The position numbers and the translations under genes were made by a program. The notes beneath the pieces were generated by a model. It was not told the DNA's origin. It saw nothing but the letters and a program-made list of their open reading frames with translations, and searched no databases. DNA of 26,720 nt from Spartobacteria bacterium UBA6821. Its GTDB lineage: Bacteria; Verrucomicrobiota; Verrucomicrobiia; Chthoniobacterales; UBA6821. Location of the stretch: positions 9,877 to 36,596 of the forward strand of contig DKEN01000013.1 of NCBI GenBank assembly GCA_002452515.1, given 5' to 3'. Numbering within the stretch: the first letter of the stretch is position 1; each line of letters begins with the position of its first letter. Below are positions 23,501 through 26,720 of this stretch, one piece after another.

Positions 23501-25210
23501 GGTCGAGCTGCCCGAGGCGGTCAGGACCGAATTGGAACCGGTCACCAGAATCGAGTTGTTGTTAGCATTCGCACTGGAGTTGGCATCTCCCTGGCCGATC
23601 ATTATTCCGTTTGCCGAGACCGTCGCCCCATTGGAAATGATCAGGGAATTACTAAATCCCTCATAGCCTACCTCAAGTTGACCAGAGAGAGTCCAGCTTG
23701 AGCTGGTCCCGTTGCTCCCAGTGACAATGGCGGTATTGCTGCTGCCAATGGGGTTGATGCTGTAGCCTCCAAAGCCGACATATCCGGTTGTGCCAGTGAC
23801 CGAGGCTCCATTGCTGATCACGAGCGAGTTGGCATTGCCACCATTGCCTACAGTGAGTTGGAGTCCTGAGCCTCCCGAGACTGTCGCACCGGGACCAGTG
23901 ACGACCAGGGAGTTTGAGGTACCACTGCCGGTGCCGACAGAAATGCTCGAACCCGGAGGTGCTAGTGCCAGGGCGTTTGTCACCGTCAGGGTGTTGTTGT
24001 AGCCTCCCCCACCGATCGTGAGACTCGTCAAATTCGTCAAGTTACCGGAGCCGCTGATGGCCAGGGTGTTGAAAGAAGAGTTAGATCCCCCCAACACGAT
24101 ACTGGAGGCAGAGAGAGCTCCATTGCTATTCACGATGAGGGAATTGCTGATGCCCCCATTATCGCCGATGGTGAGTGTCCCGGTGTTGCTCCAGAGGGAG
24201 TTGCTGCCGGTGACGACGACCGTGTTGAAATTACCGCCATTACCAATCTCTCCGTTGCTATCAATGAGCACCCCTCCGTTGGAGATCGTGAGTAAATTGC
24301 TACTAGAAGAGCTGTAGGTGCCGCCGAGCGTGAACGTTCCCGAATTGCGCCAGATTGAGTTGCTACCAGTAATCAGCGCCGAGTTTCCGGTACCCAAGAT
24401 ACCCACCGTGGCATTGGAGTCCACGACGCTACCACCCGCGCTGATGGTCAGGGTATTGCTGGAACCCCCGTTACCGACCGTGAGATTCGCGCTGTTGCTC
24501 CAGAGAGAGTTGCTGCCAGTGACGATGGCACTGTTGCCGGAGCTTCCGGCTCCGACGACACCACCCGCAGGACCTCCAACAGTCAATGCTCCGGTGGTGA
24601 CTTTGCCGCCATTGCTGATCACAAGCTGGTTTCCGCCGCCGCCGTATCCGACGTAGAAAAACCCTAGGTTTGCAACCAGGGAGTTGCTTCCGGTGACCAC
24701 GACCGAGTTGTTGGAGGAGGTGCTATTCTGTCCCTCATAAGTGAACTCGTTCGTCACGATGCCACCGTTGGTGACGATGATGGTGTTGGAGGCACCAGAT
24801 ACACCGAGAGCAAGTCCCTCGCCACTAGCCCAGGTCGCCCCGCTCCCGGCACCGTTAACTAGAACATAGTTATTTGACGAGGCGGCATTAAAGCCGATTG
24901 AGGTCGTATACCCGACTTGTAGGTTTCCCCCGTTGGTAATCAGCAGAGCGTTTGCGGCTGTATTGCTGCCGAGGACTAAATTATAGGTCCCCCCGTTGGT
25001 AGTGAGGATGGCGGTTCCAGCGTTGTCGATGGTCGCAAGGCTTCCTCCGTTTGGGACGCCGTTGCTCCAGGAGGCACCGCTCGTCCAGGCTCCGGAGATG
25101 ACTTGGAAATAAGGATTGCCCGTAGCTTGGACTCTGGCACTGGCGAGTAGCATCCCCAGAAACAGGTAAGATAAAATTTGATTGCGACGTGAGCGAAAAT
25201 TGGAATCCAT
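14555..25210 (-). CDS. Giant type V autotransporter with repetitive beta-helix passenger (3551 aa)
   Basis: The protein begins with a signal peptide (about residues 1-29, ending ARVQA). The passenger from about 30 to 3120 is rich in Ser, Asn, Gly and Thr and is built from units of about 25 residues of the form NSLVISNGA, LVTGSNSLYSN and LTIGxxG, typical of a beta-solenoid. Residues about 1400-2070 form a tandem array of higher-order units of roughly 105-115 residues. From about 2170 on the repeats change to a less regular type that includes a classical passenger-associated repeat (GNNSYTGGTTINSGKLI, near 2800). A helical linker (about 3130-3240) precedes a C-terminal 12-strand-type barrel (about 3257-3551) ending in AGVKF, with a terminal aromatic residue as in other autotransporters. 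It is predicted to be Sec-exported and displayed on the cell surface. Adhesion or a surface-layer role is inference; no protease or other catalytic site is visible. Confidence 0.9.
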   Translation of the reverse strand: MDSNFRSRRNQILSYLFLGMLLASARVQATGNPYFQVISGAWTSGASWSNGVPNGGSLATIDNAGTAILTTNGGTYNLVLGSNTAANALLITNGGNLQVGYTTSIGFNAASSNNYVLVNGAGSGATWASGEGLALGVSGASNTIIVTNGGIVTNEFTYEGQNSTSSNNSVVVTGSNSLVANLGFFYVGYGGGGNQLVISNGGKVTTGALTVGGPAGGVVGAGSSGNSAIVTGSNSLWSNSANLTVGNGGSSNTLTISAGGSVVDSNATVGILGTGNSALITGSNSIWRNSGTFTLGGTYSSSSSNLLTISNGGVLIDSNGEIGNGGNFNTVVVTGSNSLWSNTGTLTIGDNGGISNSLIVNSNGALSASSIVLGGSNSSFNTLAISGSGNLTNLTSLTIGGGGYNNTLTVTNALALAPPGSSISVGTGSGTSNSLVVTGPGATVSGGSGLQLTVGNGGNANSLVISNGASVTGTTGYVGFGGYSINPIGSSNTAIVTGSNGTSSSWTLSGQLEVGYEGFSNSLIISNGATVSANGIMIGQGDANSSANANNNSILVTGSNSVLTASGSSTITIGTNVANTNSLVISNGGKVFGGTGVIGSDASYGNFALVTGPGSLWSNSGSIYVGDKIYSGNGTLTVAANGTVTTTNLYVAYGTGSSGTVNYGTYGGSDTNFTINTPLFTFGNGAGTVNFNQANTMTNSTPFVGSNALAVDVIAQLGSGTTVLTSQGSTNNATLVVDGGQLILNGARFTTTSNSAPLSGNVYVGFQGQGALPNYSNNTPVSLVITNATQLGANEVIVGQGVFNVASDGNSLLLGNGTISSAGGAIGYFGNGNSALITGSNSLWSNSANLPVGNGGSSNTLTISAGGRVVDSNSTVGNAGSGNSALITGSGSLWSNTGAIGVGYAGGSNNSLVISNGATVDSVNVAIGYDGNSNSAIVTGSNSLWSNPGDFKIGYEGLSNSLVISNGATVSNGFLYLGYNSSINANNTVVVTGPGSTLSNNEGIDLGYYDNGDSITVTNGAKLYGAGDVIGLGGNNNTLLVTGSNSLYSNASYLDIGNNGQNNSLIVTNGATVLTGSGNIGYGGGSGNFALVTGSGSLWSNSGSLYVGGSDALGGNGTLTVSANGTVVTTNLYVAFGSNSSGTVNYGAYGGSDTNFNINTPVITFGNGTGTVNFNQANTLTNATIFTGTNAQTFDIIAQLGSGTTVLTGQGGTNSASLVVNGGQLILNGARFTTTANNASSYSGNVYVGLQGASGTPLAGYSNNSPVSLVITNGAQLGAYTVFVGEGVYSGATSDGNSLLLSNGTISSAYATLGDSGNGNSALITGSNSLWSNTVDFKVGQSSGNSDGLSNSLVISNGATVDSSTMTLGYASFTNAGNTVVVTGPGSTLSNSAEITIGYYDSGNSITVTNGAKLYGSNDTIGNGGNGNSLLVTGSNSLYSNAGSLTIGYYLSSTFTASNNSLVITNGAQALVKGSTYIGYESDTNGNNTVLVTGSGSIFSNTTGFYLGYYENGDSLTVTNGGQLYGSNDSIGYTGSNNTLLITGSNSLYSNAGTLLIGISNATGNSLVISNGATARVAGLTTIGNNSSNTGDNTILVTGTNSTLTMAGGAIIGKGENGDSITVTNGATLYGIGDIIGSNGSSDSLLVTGSNSLYSNSSILTIGEVTSGSNTATNNSLIVTGGAHAFVHGITFIGDSSSTNGNNTVLVSGPGSIFTAGGIDLGYSENGDSITVTNGAKLYSAYDQIGVYGSNNTLLVTGSNSLYSNSSSLFIAGGTSNSLQVLGGAQALVSGPTYIGYESGTNGNNTVLVSGPGSIFSNTTGFYLGYYENGDSIAVTNGAKLYGSDDQIGVDGSNNTLLVTGSNSLYSNTDSLYIAYGGASNSLQVLGGAHALVSGTTYIGYETGTNGNNTVLVSGSGSVFSNTLGFYLGYYENGDSITVTNGAKLYGNDDTIGYGSSTNGGNNNTLLVTGPGSLYSNSEGLTIGNNTNGNGTNNSLVISNGAKAILGADGLSLGNYSGTNGNNTVLVTGTNSTLDSSAGGISIGAGENGDSITVTNGAKLYGNDDTIGYINTVGGNSNTLLVTDTNSLYSNSSDLNIGQGANGNTLIVTNGAHALVAGDTSIGTSGGSSNSITVTGPGSSLIVAGNIMVGTSSGNANYLTLDNGAFVSAATLTVYSNSVLSGNGTITTTADPTINGGTLAPTGTNALVINGNTTFTNNGTFVWNLFNNSTNNPSSGTNFTVPVILNGNLNVTNSTLDVVLNNLVSATNSFWRTPGVTNSWVIIQGTNASIGNGLNFNVNFLGQTTDFALTDFSLVTNRADQLVLNYFYNTNDVDTIVTNNGTTNVAVSPGVNNNVTQNGSGTTSLGGSGAASLAIVVNNGTLNTTNTTGVLSPLVNVTVNGGVFGIQAPGTNVVNNFTVNGGTVLSPSNVIVTVTNPSGMNITGGNLSGGTFQAADYIFSPATTSSVSATLENLNTNSWAVITNNSGGTSGTTVFTTNMAYTGDTLITNATLQLGSGSSTGSVLGVITNYGVLDFGYNGNTNTPSNVVLGNGVIGQVGTGTLTIGTNGIGTSFTGSFAVANGTLAITTNSALGNSTNFYLANNGTLQATTGVTNITNANVTNGTGIIDNASGSTLTLNGTLKKSGTTLILTGGNFSVQGQITGSGTPGSFDSDLIISNATATLNAGNNNYVGPTTIEAGSGLSNGIVNALPTNTLLNVGALTDAAVTNTYNLAGYNQTLAGLASPTTASSTNQVTNSGAAAILKINGATNTVYAGTISGNLSMVRQGLGSTLLSGNNSYTGGTTINSGKLITANNNALGTGNVTLAGGTLQLNNILTISSFIWNSSTSTNSQVALPNASGANDYLNVTSTITRGSSISYFNLTGVTLNNTPTELLYFGTNLLTTGEFKVVGLTTHYKLFIENGDSLWINLNGTNNPTNGLTVYPTTTTVGNTATYSSATFLNNGILNITPTGNLTLTTNVAVNNNSTVILNGVLNVSNTLTIDPGSTLTGAGTLNGNLINSGFVGGPGNLTVTRNFIQNPTGTFILNPNGPSTSNKLKAGGSISLAGNLQVKPANGYVIQIGNSYNFLSAPGGISGNFAAIDMPSGYRGRFLKSDNNTLGTLLIAPQSYTQMAANRNQLNVASALNSFISATSGDQLVVSTSLDSLNASQYQEALNGILPNFYQSLATIAFNSANAQNSELLQRLWGLRVAEGGGFSMSGLPDNTAVIEGQGDGESPGKGVLDSKKDILRPGLDNHWGMFLDGNGIFAQANSANMLPGYTAESGGVTTGLTYKWNDNFGTGLYCGYEGTYAKYGTAGSGLGVGSSLIDNAVRFGVFGTYGQKNAKGEAVGFYANALAGGGYNNYQATRVIQYGTYGSPTSINRTASSSPGAGELDTMLAGGYDLKRGHWTYGPTASLQYTYLGVNPVNETGAQSLDFNSQSWNSQSLLSSVGAHAAYTWQANNDIVVVPQISLAWQHEFMQNPYAINGTLGGASPNFSNWSSAPIRDFLYTGVGVTVEFYKRWNASLFYNASVGNTDLTSENIFLSAGVKF
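19033..21000 (-). repeat. Tandem higher-order repeats inside the autotransporter passenger (about 310-345 bp each)
   Basis: The anchor string around gtttggccccgttggtcacgg recurs near 19033, 19378, 19690, 20000, 20326, 20641 and 20971, so spacings are about 345, 312, 310, 326, 315 and 330 bp. Each unit encodes TNGAKLYG, then IGxxGSNNTLLVTGSNSLYSN, then NSLVISNGA and related beta-strand modules, and ENGDSITV. An eighth, separated copy of the anchor lies near 22150. Confidence 0.85.
21213..21955 (-). repeat. Internal segmental duplication, copy B (about 740 bp)
   Basis: This segment encodes about residues 1086-1333 and is a diverged duplicate of 22674-23400. Both carry the same ordered blocks, including GGSDTNF, TVNFNQANT, IAQLGSGTTVLT, GGQLILNGARFTTT and GNVYVG. 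These blocks occur nowhere else in the protein, so the two copies come from one duplication and not from the short solenoid repeats. Confidence 0.85.
22581..22696 (-). repeat. Near-identical 116-bp repeat, copy 1
   Basis: This segment matches 24402-24517 at all but about six positions with no gaps. It encodes NSANLPVGNGG, SNTLTISAGG and VVDSNSTVG. The identity is much higher than between other solenoid units, which suggests recent gene conversion or duplication. Confidence 0.85.
22674..23400 (-). repeat. Internal segmental duplication, copy A (about 730 bp)
   Basis: This segment encodes about residues 604-846 and is the partner of 21213-21955. The copies are offset by about 1.45 kb and differ by many substitutions and some small insertions or deletions, such as NSAPLSG against NNASSYSG. 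Confidence 0.85.
24402..24517 (-). repeat. Near-identical 116-bp repeat, copy 2
   Basis: This is the partner of 22581-22696 at a constant offset of 1821 bp. It encodes NSANLTVGNGG, SNTLTISAGG and VVDSNATVG. Confidence 0.85.
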
Positions 25211-25329
25211 GGTTTTGTCGGGTTCGTTCTGGGTTTACGGAAATTCTGTTTTCCCGCGAAAAACCCTTTTTCCGCTCCGAGTTCAAGCGGATTCTTAAAA
25301 ACCGGAGCTTTTTTTCCAGTTTTACTACG

Positions 25330-25830
25330 TCACCTTCTCTCAGCGAAAAAGCTTTTGAGCAACCGCAGGGCCTCCTCGCCCCGCACGCCCGGGGTGATCT
25401 CACACTGGTGGTTAAGCCCGGGCATCTGGAGGATATTGATCCGCCCTCCGGCAGCCCCTCCAACGGGATCTCCACACCCGAAAATGACCCGCCGCAGCCG
25501 CGCATGGACAAGGGCTCCGGCACACATTGGGCACGGCTCCTTGGTCACATAGAGATCGCAGTCGTTGAGGCGCCAGTCGCCGATGGCATTCTCCGCCTGG
25601 GTGATCGCCAGCATTTCGGCATGGGCTGTCGCATCCTTGAGTGTCTCCACCTGATTGGAAGCCCTAGCAATGATCCGTCCCTCGCGCACCACCACGGCTC
25701 CAACCGGAACCTCCTCTGCCTCGTAGGCCTTCAGGGCCTGGCGCAATGCCTGACTCATGAAATAGTCGTCGCTGCTCAGGTCGATGAGAGGACCCTCATC
25801 GGATGTCATCTCGTGCGGATTGATCTCCAT
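25330..25830 (-). CDS. tadA: tRNA-specific adenosine deaminase
   Basis: The enzyme converts adenosine to inosine at the wobble position (34) of tRNA-Arg. The 166-residue protein has the cytidine-deaminase-like zinc site: H70 and the proton-shuttle E72 in TAHAEMLAI, and C100 and C103 in EPCPMCAGAL. The conserved EVPVGAVVV lies at 40-48. The C-terminus contains GGRINILQMPGLNHQCEI and a final helix. I start at the ATG at 25830, which has AGGA just upstream, rather than at the end of the long open frame. An internal ATG at 25809 is also possible. The frame upstream of 25830 runs through the repeat-containing intergenic region and is not coding in my view. Confidence 0.93.
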   Translation of the reverse strand: MEINPHEMTSDEGPLIDLSSDDYFMSQALRQALKAYEAEEVPVGAVVVREGRIIARASNQVETLKDATAHAEMLAITQAENAIGDWRLNDCDLYVTKEPCPMCAGALVHARLRRVIFGCGDPVGGAAGGRINILQMPGLNHQCEITPGVRGEEALRLLKSFFAERR

Positions 25831-25851
25831 ATTCCTGTAGCGTAAGCATAC

Positions 25852-25882
25852 GAAACCTGAAACTTGAAACCTGAAACTTGAA
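25852..25882. repeat. Perfect tandem repeat of a 14-mer upstream of tadA
   Basis: The unit gaaacctgaaactt occurs twice back to back (25852-25865 and 25866-25879), followed by gaa. The inner word tgaaacttgaa occurs twice here and in inverted form (ttcaagtttca) at 26000-26010 near the rpe start. Its function is unknown. Confidence 0.75.
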
Positions 25883-25973
25883 GTAATTGAAAAACACGGG
25901 CGTGGGTCAGGAGATCGGTAACGCCTTCCGCTTTTGATTTTCAGCTTTGAACTCGCACTCTCCCGAGTGGCTC

Positions 25974-25988
25974 GCCCTTCCCAAGGGC
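25974..25988. other. Small perfect hairpin in the tadA-rpe divergent region
   Basis: The arms gccctt and aagggc enclose ccc. It lies 46 bp upstream of rpe and may form in the rpe leader. No specific regulator is recognised. Confidence 0.3.
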
Positions 25989-26034
25989 TTGATTCAGCTT
26001 TCAAGTTTCAAAATTTCAGCTTTTTCTCTTTCCC

Positions 26035-26685
26035 ATGCCAACCCTCATCGCCCCTTCGATTCTCGCCAGTGATTTTTCTCGCCTTGGGGAGGAGGTTGCC
26101 AGCGTCACGGCAGCGGGCGCAGACTGGATTCATTGCGATGTGATGGATGGTGATTTTGTCCCGAACATCTCCTTTGGTTCGGTCATTGTCGAAGCGGCGG
26201 GCCGTCACACGGCGTTGCCGCTGGATGTCCATCTGATGATCCAGAGGCCGGACCGTTATCTGGAGCAGTTTCTTAAAATCAAGGGGGTGGCCTCGATTAC
26301 CTCCCATCTGGAGGCCAATCATGATGCCGGTGTTTCCCTCGATCTGATCCGGGCCGAGGGAAAGAAGGCGGGTCTCTCGGTCAAACCGGGCACCCCTCTC
26401 GATCAGGCACGTGTTCTCTTTGGCCGGTTTGATCTTCTCCTGATCATGACGGTGGAGCCGGGATTCGGTGGACAGTCCTTCATGCCCGAGATGCTGGAGA
26501 AGATCCGCGAGGCCGCCCGATTGAGGAGGGAACTGGGGCTTGATTTCCTGATAGAAGTCGACGGCGGCATTACTGCTGAAACCGCTGCACTCTGCAGTGA
26601 GGCCGGGGCCGAGGTGATGGTGGCGGGAACCTCAGTATTCAAAGCACCCGATCGCGCGGCGGAAATTTCAGCCCTGCGGGGCTAG
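26035..26685 (+). CDS. rpe: Ribulose-phosphate 3-epimerase
   Basis: The enzyme interconverts ribulose 5-phosphate and xylulose 5-phosphate in the pentose phosphate pathway. The 216-residue TIM-barrel protein begins MPTLIAPSILASDF. Its metal-binding and catalytic residues are visible: H33 and D35 in WIHCDVMDGDFVPN, H66 in LDVHLMI, and D176 in EVDGGIT. The phosphate-binding parts are MTVEPGFGGQSF (138-149) and VAGTSVF (196-202). It is of normal family length. The leader is pyrimidine-rich (tttttctctttccc) with no Shine-Dalgarno sequence. It is divergent from tadA across a 204-bp gap with repeats. No operon partner is seen before the window ends 35 bp later. Confidence 0.97.
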   Translation: MPTLIAPSILASDFSRLGEEVASVTAAGADWIHCDVMDGDFVPNISFGSVIVEAAGRHTALPLDVHLMIQRPDRYLEQFLKIKGVASITSHLEANHDAGVSLDLIRAEGKKAGLSVKPGTPLDQARVLFGRFDLLLIMTVEPGFGGQSFMPEMLEKIREAARLRRELGLDFLIEVDGGITAETAALCSEAGAEVMVAGTSVFKAPDRAAEISALRG

Positions 26686-26698
26686 TCTTAAAAAGCCC
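26679..26698 (+). terminator. Weak hairpin at the end of rpe
   Basis: gggct (26679-26683, overlapping the stop codon) can pair with agccc (26694-26698). T-rich sequence follows (caattttgattt). The stem is only 5 bp, so this is a tentative terminator. Confidence 0.28.
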
Positions 26699-26720
26699 TT
26701 AGAGCAATTTTGATTTATCT

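Noticed and set aside
25831..26004. A 58-codon N-terminal extension of TadA.
   Set aside because: It covers the tandem 14-mer repeat region and has no deaminase features; the family starts near 25830 or 25809.

Overview
The window reads as bacterial chromosome from a Gram-negative, diderm organism, most likely of the Verrucomicrobiota (inference). Supporting signs are a very large type V autotransporter with passenger-associated repeats, a CAAX-type protease resembling the one that accompanies exosortase/PEP-CTERM systems, a small PUR-family nucleic-acid-binding protein, a long SecA with a C-terminal SEC-C zinc motif, and a natural FeoA-FeoB fusion. Most genes are GC-rich. Several lack a Shine-Dalgarno sequence and have pyrimidine-rich leaders instead. 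No rRNA, tRNA, CRISPR array, transposase or integrase was recognised.

Left part (1-2770). A minus-strand cluster encodes a 55-residue secreted Cys-rich peptide, a small single-span membrane protein resembling an anti-sigma factor, and a periplasmic metal-sensor-like protein of the CnrX/CpxP type. The last gene ends in a TGATG stop-start overlap at the window edge, so at least one more gene probably follows. Divergent from this cluster is a secreted S53 (sedolisin) peptidase gene that is much more AT-rich than its surroundings.

Iron and NAD block (2770-8432, all minus strand). In transcription order it holds a CPBP/CAAX membrane protease, glutamine-dependent NAD synthetase, a Fur regulator, a FeoA-FeoB ferrous iron transporter fusion, and a 50-residue FeoB-associated Cys-rich membrane protein. 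A Fur-box-like palindrome lies upstream of feoAB, and a hairpin that could be a terminator closes the block.

Middle (8509-11023, plus strand). This part has endonuclease IV, a PUR-domain protein, a small lipoprotein of unknown function, and a HigB/HigA toxin-antitoxin pair with a perfect inverted repeat just upstream.

Right part. SecA (minus) is followed by a 311-bp gap and then by a 10.7-kb gene for a 3551-residue autotransporter (minus). Its passenger is built from beta-strand repeats organised in higher-order units of about 310-345 bp, with a large internal segmental duplication and a change of repeat subtype along its length. The window ends with the tRNA adenosine deaminase gene tadA (minus), a divergent intergenic region with a perfect 14-mer tandem repeat, and ribulose-phosphate 3-epimerase (plus).

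No complete new defence or biosynthetic system is evident. The most interesting candidates are the Cys-rich peptide plus sensor operon, the repeat evolution inside the giant autotransporter, and the foreign-looking S53 peptidase.
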